Assembly: GCA_963667575.2 (NCBI GenBank)
Contig: CAXXHY010000055.1
Span: forward strand, 62,001 to 126,000
DNA: 64,000 nt
Source: G963665495 sp963667575
Lineage (GTDB): Bacteria > Desulfobacterota > Desulfovibrionia > Desulfovibrionales > Desulfovibrionaceae
Direction of reading: 5' to 3'
Under the pieces are notes generated by a model that worked only from the letters and a program-made list of their open reading frames with translations, made no database searches and had not been told where the DNA came from. Positions 27,401 to 35,006 of the stretch are shown in pieces (position 1 is the first letter of the stretch; each line of letters opens with the position of its first letter). The position numbers and the translations under genes were made by a program.

Positions 27401-27977
27401 CGCCTTCGGCGAAGACGTCAATGCCCTCGTATTCGATACGGAAGTGTACTCCAACACGGGCGGCCAGGCTTCCAAAGCCACTCCGGCCGGCGCCATCGCC
27501 CAGTTCGCTGCCGGCGGCAAGCCCTCTCCCAAGAAAGACCTCGGCATGATGGCCGTAACCTACGGCAACATCTACGTGGCCCAGGTGGCCCTGGGCGCGG
27601 ACAAGGCCCAGACCCTGCGCGCCTTTGTGGAAGCCGAGGCCTACCCTGGTCCTTCGTTGATCATCGCCTACGCCCCCTGCATCAACCACGGGATCAAAGG
27701 CGGCCTGACTCAGGCTCTGAACCAGGCCAAACATGCCGTTGACGCGGGTTACTGGACTCTGTACCGCTTCAACCCGCTGTTGAAGGGAACGGACAAGAAT
27801 CCATTCTCCCTGGATTCCAAGGCTCCCACGGCAAACTTCCTGGAGCATATCACCACGGAAGTACGTTACTCCGCACTGTACCGTCAGTTCCCGGACAAGG
27901 CCGATGCGCTGCTGAAGTACGCTGAGGATGCCGCAAAAGAACGCTATGCCGCCTACGAGCGCATGGCAAAACTGTAA
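24456..27977 (+). CDS. Pyruvate:ferredoxin (flavodoxin) oxidoreductase, single-chain
   Basis: 1173-residue cytosolic enzyme interconverting pyruvate plus CoA with acetyl-CoA, CO2 and reduced ferredoxin. Domain order is standard: N-terminal pyruvate-binding domain (ISYPFTEVAAIFPITPSSPM), gamma-type domain near 420-640, 2x[4Fe-4S] ferredoxin domain (CIQCNQCSFVCP near 690 and CTGCGLCVQTCP near 745), proximal-cluster cysteines (CAGCGE near 813) and TPP domain (GGDGWAYDIGYGG near 965). It stops right after this domain and appears to lack the C-terminal extension that shields the Desulfovibrio africanus enzyme from oxygen. Ribosome site AAGGAG. It precedes the 4-hydroxybutyryl-CoA gene set, which yields acetyl-CoA. 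Confidence 0.97.
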   Translation: MAKRKMVTMDGNTAAAYISYPFTEVAAIFPITPSSPMAELVDDWAANGRKNFFGQTVRVVEMQSEGGAAGALHGSLQGGALTTTYTASQGLLLMIPNMYKIAGELLPGVFHVSARSLASNSLSIFGDHQDVMATRQTGFCLLASSSVQDAMFLGAVAHLSAIKARLPFLHFFDGFRTSHETQKIEVLEYEEVEKLIDYEALEKFRHHALNPDHPELSGMTHNPDVFFQLSESLNPYHDAVPGIVEGYMKAINELTGRDYDFFNYYGAPDAERIIVSMGSSCCAIEETVDALRARGEKVGMVNVHLYRPFLPERMLKVIPSTVKKIAVLDRTKEPGAVEPLCLDVRDAFYGKENAPLIVGGRYGLASKDFTPANAQSVFINLEQDAPRDAFTVGIVDDVTMTSLPAPENEVTIEQEGMTSCKFWGFGSDGTVGANKSAIKIIGDYTDMYAQAYFAYDSKKSGGVTISHLRFGKEPIRSTYLVNKADFIACHNQAYVHLYDVLRGIKKGGTFLLNTMWSDEQLDTQLPAAMKRVLAEREINFYTVNAISIADEIGISGRINMIMQAAFFKVADIIPIDDAVKYLKDAVVKSYGKKGQKVVDMNYAAIDRGVASIHKVTVPDSWKDSTDGSAAAEQEYPEFYKKVVIPMNRQEGDDLPVSAFKGYEDGRWPLGITGYEKRGVAVRTAKWNSDNCIQCNQCSFVCPHAVIRPMLATAEEISDAPEGFQTLPAQGNKEKFFHLAISSLDCTGCGLCVQTCPAKEKALEMTLLEAQRPQCEKLWEFANERIGYKPLEKGTKLTVKTSQFLQPLNEFSGACAGCGETPYGKLVTQLFGDRMMMSNAAGCSTVWAAGAPSVSYTTNAKGQGPAWGFSLFEDCAEYGFGMALGTKQVRENVAVAAGKVLEGEYPADLKAVVKEWLDNMQLGDGTRERATKLEEALDKAKGTDQLLNKMYDMRDYFTKRSHWVFGGDGWAYDIGYGGLDHVLAFGEDVNALVFDTEVYSNTGGQASKATPAGAIAQFAAGGKPSPKKDLGMMAVTYGNIYVAQVALGADKAQTLRAFVEAEAYPGPSLIIAYAPCINHGIKGGLTQALNQAKHAVDAGYWTLYRFNPLLKGTDKNPFSLDSKAPTANFLEHITTEVRYSALYRQFPDKADALLKYAEDAAKERYAAYERMAKL

Positions 27978-28038
27978 ACCCGGTTGGGCCGGGGTAATTT
28001 TCCGAATACCTTACCTCGTTGTACCAATCCTTGAACCA

Positions 28039-28066
28039 GGTCTTGCACGGGACACCGTGCAAGACC
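28039..28066. repeat. Strong hairpin after PFOR
   Basis: A perfect 12-bp inverted repeat with a 4-nt loop (GACA). It is followed by an A-rich, not T-rich, tail, so it is not a canonical terminator on the plus strand. It may stabilise the PFOR transcript end. Confidence 0.7.
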
Positions 28067-28154
28067 TGAACAAAAAAAGGAATTTATTAGTCGGAATAAG
28101 TCTAAGGCATGTCTTGATACTATGGTCCACATTAATTTCCAAAAGGAGAACGTG

Positions 28155-29174
28155 ATGAAAGGCAAGCTGTTAACCTGTGTTATGGCTTTGATAGGCGTAT
28201 TTATGATCGCATCGGTCGCATCCGCGGAAGTGACGATCAAACTTGCTCATTCCTCTCCCGCAACTGCTGACCGGCTCGAAGCAGCATGCCAGGTTTTCAA
28301 AAAGTACGTTGAGGAAAAGAGCAACGGCGAAATCAAAGTGAACACTTTCCCGGCCAGCCAGCTTGGAGCCGAACGCGAGCAGTTGGAAGGCGTGCAGATG
28401 GGCAGCATCGAAATGGCCGCCCTGAGCGCTGGTCCCTTCCCGACGATTTTTGAGGACATCATGGTTTTCGACATTCCCTACCTGTTCTCCTCGCGTGAAG
28501 TCGCGTACGAAGTCATGGACGGACCTGTCGGTGACACATTGAGCAAGAAATTGCTGGACAAAACCGGCGTTCGCTGCCTGGCTTTCGGTGAAAACGGCTT
28601 CCGTAACTTCACCACCGCCAACAACGAAGTTCACAATCCCTCCGACCTTTCCGGCCTGAAGCTCCGCGTCATGGAGAACCCCGCACACATGGAAATGGTT
28701 CGCCAGCTGGGCGCCATCCCCACTCCCATTCCTTTCTCCGAAGTCTACACCGCACTGTCCCAGGGCGTTGTGGATGGTCAGGAAAACCCCGTATCTCTGA
28801 TCGAATCCATGCGTTTCAACGAAGTGCAGAAGTACATGGTCGTGGATCAGCACGTTTACAATCCCTACCTGCTGGTCATCAACAATGGTTTCTATGAAGG
28901 TCTGAGCGATGCCCAGAAGAAGATCGTGGACGAAGGCGCCAAAGAGTTTGCTGTTGCAGAACGCAAACTCAACGCCGAACAGACTCAGAAGGGCATCGAA
29001 AAGATGCAGAAAGACGGCTTGATTGTCACCACCCTGACTCCTGAGGAACATGAGGCTTTCCGCGCCAAGGTACAGCCCGCTGTTATCGAACTGATCAAGA
29101 AAACGCTTTCCCCGGAGACGGTGGATGCCTTCATGAAAGAAGTGAATGCAGTTGAAGCCAAGCATGCTAAATAG
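28155..29174 (+). CDS. dctP: TRAP transporter substrate-binding protein (DctP family)
   Basis: 339-residue periplasmic binding protein of a TRAP carboxylate importer. A clear signal peptide (about residues 1-25, ending VASA) is followed by VTIKLAHSSPATADRL and the family motifs PFPTIFEDIMVFDIPYLF, LKLRVMENPAHMEM with the carboxylate-binding Arg, and ALSQGVVDGQENP. I placed the start at ATG 28155 with AAGGAG upstream, giving a proper signal sequence. The membrane subunits (dctQ, dctM) lie 5.3 kb downstream, beyond four CoA-ester genes, implying a transported substrate related to 4-hydroxybutyrate or a similar acid. A hairpin follows the stop. Confidence 0.92.
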   Translation: MKGKLLTCVMALIGVFMIASVASAEVTIKLAHSSPATADRLEAACQVFKKYVEEKSNGEIKVNTFPASQLGAEREQLEGVQMGSIEMAALSAGPFPTIFEDIMVFDIPYLFSSREVAYEVMDGPVGDTLSKKLLDKTGVRCLAFGENGFRNFTTANNEVHNPSDLSGLKLRVMENPAHMEMVRQLGAIPTPIPFSEVYTALSQGVVDGQENPVSLIESMRFNEVQKYMVVDQHVYNPYLLVINNGFYEGLSDAQKKIVDEGAKEFAVAERKLNAEQTQKGIEKMQKDGLIVTTLTPEEHEAFRAKVQPAVIELIKKTLSPETVDAFMKEVNAVEAKHAK

Positions 29175-29196
29175 ACATCAAGCTTAATGATACAGA

Positions 29197-29222
29197 GGGG
29201 AGTGCGTCATTGCGCACTCCCC
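29197..29222. repeat. Hairpin after dctP
   Basis: A 10-bp inverted repeat GGGGAGTGCG/CGCACTCCCC with a 6-nt loop and no U tract. It sits between the abundant binding-protein gene and the enzyme genes, where such stems commonly protect the upstream message. Confidence 0.65.
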
Positions 29223-29312
29223 CCCCAAAAGAACAGATTTCCAACGAATGTCCCCGGGCAACTTGTAAGAACGCAGTTTTTCGAACGCCTCCGGCCAAAA
29301 GGATGAAGAGCC

Positions 29313-30074
29313 ATGCAGGAAATGATTCAATTGGAAGTGAACGCTGGAATTGCCTCCTTGAGCATTAACAGACCCAAGCAACTGAACAGCCTGAACAGCT
29401 CCGTGTTATCCGCCCTGGAAGAAGCGGTGGACCGCATTGCGGCGCAGAGCGACGTCAAGGTCGTGCTTGTGAGCGGCCAGGGAGACAAAGCCTTTGTGGC
29501 CGGTGCGGACATAAAGGAAATGCTTTCCAAGACCCCGGCGGAAGGCCAGCAGTTCAGCATTGTCGGACAACGGGTTTTCAGCAAGCTGGAAGCCTTGCCC
29601 CAACCTGTAATCGCCGTGATCAACGGGTATGCCCTCGGAGGCGGCTGCGAGCTGGCCTGTGCCTGCGACATTCGCATCGCAGCCGACAACGCGAGCTTCG
29701 GCCAGCCCGAAGTGGGCCTGGGCATCACCCCTGGTTTTGGCGGCACGCAGCGGCTGGCGCGTCTGGTTGGACCAGGACGGGCCAAATACCTCATTCTTTC
29801 CGGTGAAATAATCCGCGCCCAAGAAGCGTATCAGATCGGCCTGGTTGATCTGCTTGTCCCGGCGGAAGAACTGCAGAGCAAAGCCCAGGCTCTGGCTGAA
29901 AAGATTGCGAAGAACGGCACCTTCGCGGTTGCTCAATCCAAACAGGCCATCAATGCCGGACTGGATTCCGGACTTGCAGCCGGATTGAGCTACGAAGCCC
30001 AGGCTTGTGGGATGTGTTTTTCTCATCCGGACCAGAAAAAATTCATGCAGGCCTTTGTAGACAAGAAAAAATAG
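29313..30074 (+). CDS. Enoyl-CoA hydratase (crotonase family)
   Basis: 253-residue crotonase-fold enzyme expected to hydrate crotonyl-CoA to 3-hydroxybutyryl-CoA. The oxyanion-hole segment AFVAGADIKEM, the glutamate-bearing GYALGGGCELACACDIRIA (first catalytic Glu) and GQPEVGLGITPGFGGTQRLARLVG (second Glu) are all present, so it is a hydratase rather than an isomerase-only member. It is followed by 3-hydroxybutyryl-CoA dehydrogenase and thiolase on the same strand, which fixes its likely step. Confidence 0.92.
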   Translation: MQEMIQLEVNAGIASLSINRPKQLNSLNSSVLSALEEAVDRIAAQSDVKVVLVSGQGDKAFVAGADIKEMLSKTPAEGQQFSIVGQRVFSKLEALPQPVIAVINGYALGGGCELACACDIRIAADNASFGQPEVGLGITPGFGGTQRLARLVGPGRAKYLILSGEIIRAQEAYQIGLVDLLVPAEELQSKAQALAEKIAKNGTFAVAQSKQAINAGLDSGLAAGLSYEAQACGMCFSHPDQKKFMQAFVDKKK

Positions 30075-30280
30075 CAGGCCTCTGTTCCCGGAGAGTTTCT
30101 CGCCAAGCGGCGTGACGTGCCTGAAGAGAAACATACTCCCGATAACGCCCCTGAATAACCGGGTACGGCTCTAATGGGGACAGAGAACTATTACCTAAAA
30201 TTTACGCATAAGTTTCCTCCGCAGGCAAAAATGCCCACCGGCGGAAACAGGATCAAACAGATAAAACGAGGAATAGATAT

Positions 30281-31129
30281 ATGAGCACCATTCTGGTCCT
30301 TGGAGCTGGAACCATGGGAGCAGGCATCGCGCAAACAGCTGCTCAAAGCGGGCACACCGTGCTTCTGCGAGATACGGAGCAGCGTTTTGTGGATGGCGGC
30401 CTGGCCCGCATAGGCAAGGCTCTGGGAAAGCTGGCAACCAAAGGCAAGATCTCGGCCGAAGATGAAGCCGCAATCATGGGCCGCATCAAGGGCATCACGT
30501 CCCTGTCCGAAGTCGGCCCCGTGGATGTGGTCATCGAGGCCATCATTGAAAATCTCGAGGTGAAGCAAAAGGTTTTCGGCGATCTGGAAGCGCTGCTGCC
30601 CGAAACCACCATTTTCGCCTCCAATACCTCCAGTCTGAGCATCACGGCCATAGGCGGGGGCACCAGGCATCCGGAGCGCGTCATCGGCATGCATTTTTTC
30701 AACCCGGTGCCGGTGATGAAACTGGTGGAGGTCATCAAGGGATCCTCCACTTCGGACAGCGCCTGCGCGACCATCAAGGCCCTTGCCGAATCCATGGGCA
30801 AGGTTCCGGTCATGGTGGATGAGGCGCCCGGATTCGTGGTCAACCGCATCCTGATTCCCATGATCAACGAGGCCGCCTTTATTCTGAACGAAGGAGTGGC
30901 GAGCGCCGAGGACATCGACGCCTCCATGTGCATGGGCGCCAACCATCCCATGGGGCCGCTGGCTCTGGGAGACCTGGTCGGACTGGATGTCTGCCTGGCC
31001 ATCATGGAGGTGCTCTACAACGAGTTTGCGGACGGCAAATACCGCCCAGCCCCTTTGCTGCGCAAGCTCGTACGCGCGGGAAAGCTGGGCCGCAAAACCG
31101 GCGAGGGATTCTTCGTCTACAACAAGTGA
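30281..31129 (+). CDS. hbd: 3-hydroxybutyryl-CoA dehydrogenase
   Basis: 282-residue NAD(P)-dependent enzyme oxidising 3-hydroxybutyryl-CoA to acetoacetyl-CoA. N-terminal Rossmann motif LGAGTMGAGIA, catalytic HFFNPVPVMKLVEVI (His near 138) and the C-terminal domain with GFVVNRIL and NHPMGPLALGDLVGLD. The length is that of clostridial-type Hbd. The 206-bp gap to the crotonase gene holds inverted repeats but no gene. It lies 93 bp before the thiolase gene, likely on the same transcript. Confidence 0.94.
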   Translation: MSTILVLGAGTMGAGIAQTAAQSGHTVLLRDTEQRFVDGGLARIGKALGKLATKGKISAEDEAAIMGRIKGITSLSEVGPVDVVIEAIIENLEVKQKVFGDLEALLPETTIFASNTSSLSITAIGGGTRHPERVIGMHFFNPVPVMKLVEVIKGSSTSDSACATIKALAESMGKVPVMVDEAPGFVVNRILIPMINEAAFILNEGVASAEDIDASMCMGANHPMGPLALGDLVGLDVCLAIMEVLYNEFADGKYRPAPLLRKLVRAGKLGRKTGEGFFVYNK

Positions 31130-31222
31130 CGAAACGGGGCCCAGCAATGCGGCTCCTGCTGCCAGAGCGTGCTGTCGAATCTTCCGCGTTCTGGAAAATA
31201 TGAGAAGAAGCAGAGGAAAGTC

Positions 31223-32401
31223 ATGAACGATGCAGTCATAGTCAGTGCGGTACGGACCCCCACAGGTAAGTTCGGCGGCAGTCTGTCCGGATTCAGCGCG
31301 CATAAGCTGGGCGCCGAGGTCATCTCGGAAGCCATTGCCCGCGCGGGTATAGAAAACGATCTGGTTGATGAAGTCATCATGGGCAACGTGCTGCAGGCAG
31401 GGCAGGGGCAGAACCCCGCCCGCCAGGCCAGCATGGAAGCCGGAATTCCTTATCAGAAACCGGCCTGGACCCTGAACAAGGTCTGCGGCTCGGGTTTGAA
31501 GACCATTGCCCTGGCAGCGCAGGCCATCGAGGCCGGCGACTCCAAGTGCGTTGTGGCCGGCGGCATGGAAAGCATGACCAACGCTCCCTACCTGGTGGAC
31601 AAGGCCCGCTGGGGCGCCCGCATGGGGGACACCACCTTTGTGGACGTGATGATTCACGACGGTCTTTGGGAGGCCTTTTACAACTATCATATGGGCATCA
31701 CGGCGGAAAATGTGGCCGAGAAATACGGCATCACGCGTGAGGATCAGGACATCATGGCCAGTGATTCGCAGCGCAAAGCCGCGGAAGCCGTAGCCTCCGG
31801 CGCCTTTAAGGAAGAGATCAAGCCCCTGACCATCAAGGAAAAGAAATCCGAGCGGATTTTCGATACGGACGAGTCCCCGCGTCCGGATACCACCTTTGAA
31901 AAACTCTCCGGACTGCGTCCGGCTTTCAAGGAAAACGGCACGGTCACCGCGGGCAATGCCTCGGGCATCAACGACGGCGCCGGCGCCATGGTGGTAATGG
32001 ACGCCTCTCTGGCCGAATCCCTGAAGCTCAAGCCCCTGGCCCGCATCGTTTCCTATGCGGCCGGCGGCGTGGACCCCGCGTTCATGGGCATCGGCCCCGT
32101 ACCTGCCACGCTGAACGCTCTGGCCAAGGCCAAAATGGACGTTTCCGACCTGGATCTGATCGAGGCCAACGAAGCCTTTGCCGCGCAGTTCATCGCCGTG
32201 GGCAAGGAACTGCATTTCGATCTTTCCCGTGTGAACATCAACGGCGGAGCCATTGCCCTCGGCCACCCCATCGGGGCGAGCGGCACACGGATTCTGACCA
32301 CTTTGCTGTACGCGCTCAAGCACAAAGGGCTCAAGCGCGGACTCGCCACACTTTGCATCGGCGGCGGCCAGGGTATGGCCATGATTGTTGAACGTATCTG
32401 A
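31223..32401 (+). CDS. Acetyl-CoA C-acetyltransferase (thiolase)
   Basis: 392-residue thiolase, cleaving acetoacetyl-CoA with CoA to two acetyl-CoA. The active-site nucleophile is C88 in LNKVCGSGLK. NEAFAAQ, the catalytic GGAIALGHPIGASG and the C-terminal LCIGGGQGMA (second catalytic Cys) are intact. The start at ATG 31223 is chosen from AGAGGAAAG spacing and the family N-terminus VIVSAVRTPTGKFGG; earlier in-frame codons are not homologous. It completes the path from 4-hydroxybutyryl-CoA to acetyl-CoA together with the neighbouring genes. Confidence 0.95.
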   Translation: MNDAVIVSAVRTPTGKFGGSLSGFSAHKLGAEVISEAIARAGIENDLVDEVIMGNVLQAGQGQNPARQASMEAGIPYQKPAWTLNKVCGSGLKTIALAAQAIEAGDSKCVVAGGMESMTNAPYLVDKARWGARMGDTTFVDVMIHDGLWEAFYNYHMGITAENVAEKYGITREDQDIMASDSQRKAAEAVASGAFKEEIKPLTIKEKKSERIFDTDESPRPDTTFEKLSGLRPAFKENGTVTAGNASGINDGAGAMVVMDASLAESLKLKPLARIVSYAAGGVDPAFMGIGPVPATLNALAKAKMDVSDLDLIEANEAFAAQFIAVGKELHFDLSRVNINGGAIALGHPIGASGTRILTTLLYALKHKGLKRGLATLCIGGGQGMAMIVERI

Positions 32402-32431
32402 CGGCAAAGGGCAACAATAAGCCTTCGGCAG

Positions 32432-32470
32432 CCCAGCCCCCTTTGCACGGCAAGACAAAGGGGGGTTGGG
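32432..32470. repeat. Imperfect hairpin between thiolase and abfD
   Basis: A C-rich arm at 32432-32445 pairs with a G-rich arm at 32456-32470, with one wobble and one bulge. No U tract follows. Confidence 0.5.
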
Positions 32471-32555
32471 AAGCCTCAAAGGATTCGCCCGCGGATTCAT
32501 TGCCAACAACGGGATGCGGTGCCAGAGCCGCACAGACACTACGGAGCAAAACACC

Positions 32556-34025
32556 ATGATGACGGCACAAGAATATATTCAGTCCCTGCGCGATCTGCGC
32601 CCCAGACGCGTGTACATTTTCGGCAGGCCTATTGACGATCCCGTGGATCATCCGCTGATCCGCCCCTCGATCAACTGCTGCGCCATGACCTACAAACTCG
32701 CTGAAAAGCCCGAGCACCAGCATCTGATGCTGGCCAAGTCCCACTTGACGGGCAAGATGGTCAACCGCTTCACCCACGTCCACCAGAGCACCGAAGACCT
32801 CCTCAACAAGGTCAAGATGCAGCGCCTGGTGGGTCGTATGACGGGTTCCTGCTTCCAGCGCTGCGTGGGCATGGACGCCATCAACGCGGTTTACAGCACC
32901 ACCTTTGAAATGGATAAGAAGCACGGCACCGAATATCACGAGAGATTCAAGGCCTACCTGGCGGAATGTCAGGAAAAGGACTGGACCGTGGACGGCGCCA
33001 TGACCGATCCCAAGGGCAATCGCGGCGCTGCTCCCAGCGGCCAGGCCGATCCGGACATGTTCCTCCGCGTGGTGGAACGGCGCGAGGACGGCATCGTGGT
33101 CCGCGGCGCCAAGATGCACCAGACCGGCGCATTGAATTCCCACGAAGTGCTGGTCATGCCCACCCTGACCATGCGCGAAGCCGACGCAGACTATGCCGTG
33201 GCCTTTTCCGTTCCCGCCGATGACCCCAGCATCCTGTACATCTACGGACGCCAGGCCAGCGATACGCGCAAAATGGAGAAGACCAAGATTGACGTGGGCA
33301 ACCTGAACTACGGCGGACAGGAAGCCATCGTCATTTTCGAAGATACCTTCGTGCCCTGGAAAAACGTCTACATGTGCGGCGAGTATGATTACTCCGGCGT
33401 GCTGGTAGAACGTTTCGCAGGGTTCCACCGCCAGTCCTACGGCGGCTGCAAATCCGGCAACGGCGACGTGCTCATCGGCGCCGCCCAGGCCATTGCCGAA
33501 TACAACGGATGCCCCAAGGCTTCCCATATCAAAGACAAGATCATCGAGATGGTTCATCTCAATGAGACCATATACTGCGGAGGCATCGCATGTTCGTCCG
33601 AAGGACGTCCCACAGCGTCCGGCGGATACATCATAGACATGCTGCTTGCCAATGTCTGCAAGCAGAACGTTACCCGCCTGCCTTATGAAATCGCCCGCCT
33701 TGCCCAGGACATCGCAGGTGGACTCATGGTCACCATGCCTTCCAACGAGGATTTCGAATCCGAGGAAGTAGGCGAATGGTGCCGGAAGCTGATGGTGGGA
33801 GATCCCGCTTTTACGGTTGAGGAGCGCCAGCGCATGTTGCGGCTGATCGAAAGCATGACTGTGGGGTCCATTGCTGTCGGCTACCTGACCGAGTCCATGC
33901 ACGGGGCGGGATCCCCCCAGGCTCAACGTATCATGATCGGGCGACAGGCCGACATGGAGTTCAAGAAAAAGCTGGCTCGCCGCCTCTGCGGTATCGATGA
34001 CGACGATCTTCTGCCCACTGGGTAG
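32556..34025 (+). CDS. abfD: 4-hydroxybutyryl-CoA dehydratase / vinylacetyl-CoA delta-isomerase
   Basis: 489-residue FAD and [4Fe-4S] enzyme that dehydrates 4-hydroxybutyryl-CoA to crotonyl-CoA by a ketyl-radical mechanism. The cluster ligands align with the Clostridium aminobutyricum enzyme: C99 and C103 in GSCFQRCVGMD, then His and Cys in FHRQSYGGCKSGNGD (about H291 and C298). The FAD region GAKMHQTGALNSHE is typical. The start at ATG 32556 follows ACGGAGC; upstream in-frame codons are spacer. Neither a CoA-transferase nor a 4-hydroxybutyrate dehydrogenase is present nearby, so substrate activation must be encoded elsewhere. Confidence 0.96.
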   Translation: MMTAQEYIQSLRDLRPRRVYIFGRPIDDPVDHPLIRPSINCCAMTYKLAEKPEHQHLMLAKSHLTGKMVNRFTHVHQSTEDLLNKVKMQRLVGRMTGSCFQRCVGMDAINAVYSTTFEMDKKHGTEYHERFKAYLAECQEKDWTVDGAMTDPKGNRGAAPSGQADPDMFLRVVERREDGIVVRGAKMHQTGALNSHEVLVMPTLTMREADADYAVAFSVPADDPSILYIYGRQASDTRKMEKTKIDVGNLNYGGQEAIVIFEDTFVPWKNVYMCGEYDYSGVLVERFAGFHRQSYGGCKSGNGDVLIGAAQAIAEYNGCPKASHIKDKIIEMVHLNETIYCGGIACSSEGRPTASGGYIIDMLLANVCKQNVTRLPYEIARLAQDIAGGLMVTMPSNEDFESEEVGEWCRKLMVGDPAFTVEERQRMLRLIESMTVGSIAVGYLTESMHGAGSPQAQRIMIGRQADMEFKKKLARRLCGIDDDDLLPTG

Positions 34026-34044
34026 GACAGAAAGGACACACTCC

Positions 34045-34074
34045 GGTCAGGGGAGGGTCAGGGCCCCCTCTCCT
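34045..34074. repeat. GC-rich hairpin after abfD
   Basis: CAGGGGAGGG pairs imperfectly with CCCCTCTCCTG across a short loop; an A-rich tail follows, so it is not a canonical terminator. Fourth such stem in this operon. Confidence 0.5.
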
Positions 34075-34097
34075 GGCAAAAAAACAATTGTATTGCC

Positions 34098-34409
34098 ATG
34101 AATGTACTAGGAATTCGATATTGCGGCGGCTGCAGAGAAGTCTACGACAGAGTCGGTTGGCTGACTCAGTTGCTGGAAGAATTGCAAAAAAAAGGCTGCA
34201 ACGTGTTGCCAGAATATGATTTAACGCAGTTTCCAGAAGTCGGGTTAGTCATTTGTGGTTGTGAAACACAATGCCTGGCACAGTCCTCACAGTTGCCAAT
34301 GCATTGGCATTCCGTTGGACCTAATAACACTTTTGATAACGATTATTCATCATTGGATGTAATTTTACAAGTAATCTTTGATGAACTACATTGCACCTGC
34401 AAAAAATAA
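34098..34409 (+). CDS. Small CGGC-motif protein of unknown function
   Basis: 103-residue protein with an N-terminal RYCGGCREVYDRVGW motif and additional cysteines (VICGCETQC, CTC at the C-terminus). The RYCGGC...YDR signature occurs in small proteins of anaerobes beside CoA-ester and amino-acid fermentation genes; their role is unsettled, with metal or iron-sulfur binding suggested by the cysteines. It sits between abfD and the TRAP membrane genes, so it is probably part of that transcript. It is more AT-rich than abfD. Confidence 0.65.
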   Translation: MNVLGIRYCGGCREVYDRVGWLTQLLEELQKKGCNVLPEYDLTQFPEVGLVICGCETQCLAQSSQLPMHWHSVGPNNTFDNDYSSLDVILQVIFDELHCTCKK

Positions 34410-34490
34410 GCATGTATAGGGAATCTTTTAGGCATCATCACCTTTGCAATTTGTAATCTTGCAATAAAAAACTCACTGGAAGGTATGGTC

Positions 34491-35006
34491 ATGCAAGAGA
34501 CAATACGAAAATTAGAGAATAAGCTTGTACGCATAGAGGAATTTCTATGCTCAACGCTGCTATTCGCAATGATTCTTGTAACCCTGTGGGGTGTGTTCGA
34601 ACGATTCGTTCTGCACATCGGAATGGGATGGACCGATGAAGTGGCGCGTTACGTCAGCATCTATGCTGTGTTCATCGGCGCCAGCCTCGGGGTGTACAAA
34701 AGCGCGCACATCGGTGTTGATGTTTTTGTGCGTATTTTGCCGAAAAACATGACAAAGACCATGTCCATTATCACCTTCGCCCTGTCGGGTATTTTTTGCG
34801 GAACCATCGCCTGGACAGGAATGTCGTTCTTTTTGCGCCTCCAGGCTTCGCATCAGGTTTCCACCGCGCTCCGTTTCCCCATCTGCTGGGTGTTCATCGC
34901 CATCCCCATCGGCTGTTTTCTGATGATGCTGCACTACATTGCACGGATCATTGTGGACGAATCCGAAGTTGCACAGGAAGAAAGCTGTCCGAAGGAGATG
35001 CTGTAA
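34491..35006 (+). CDS. dctQ: TRAP transporter small membrane subunit (DctQ)
   Basis: 171-residue protein with four hydrophobic segments. Family features are LWGVFERFVLHIGMGWTDEVARYVSIYAVFIGAS and the conserved HIGVDVFVRILP. ATG 34491 with GGAAGG at proper spacing is preferred over the ATG six bases upstream. The stop codon overlaps the dctM start by one base (TAATG). It partners dctM and the distant dctP. Confidence 0.9.
   Translation: MQETIRKLENKLVRIEEFLCSTLLFAMILVTLWGVFERFVLHIGMGWTDEVARYVSIYAVFIGASLGVYKSAHIGVDVFVRILPKNMTKTMSIITFALSGIFCGTIAWTGMSFFLRLQASHQVSTALRFPICWVFIAIPIGCFLMMLHYIARIIVDESEVAQEESCPKEML

Noticed and set aside
28039..28080. Rho-independent terminator after PFOR
   Set aside because: The stem is strong but no T tract follows on the plus strand; treated as a plain hairpin.
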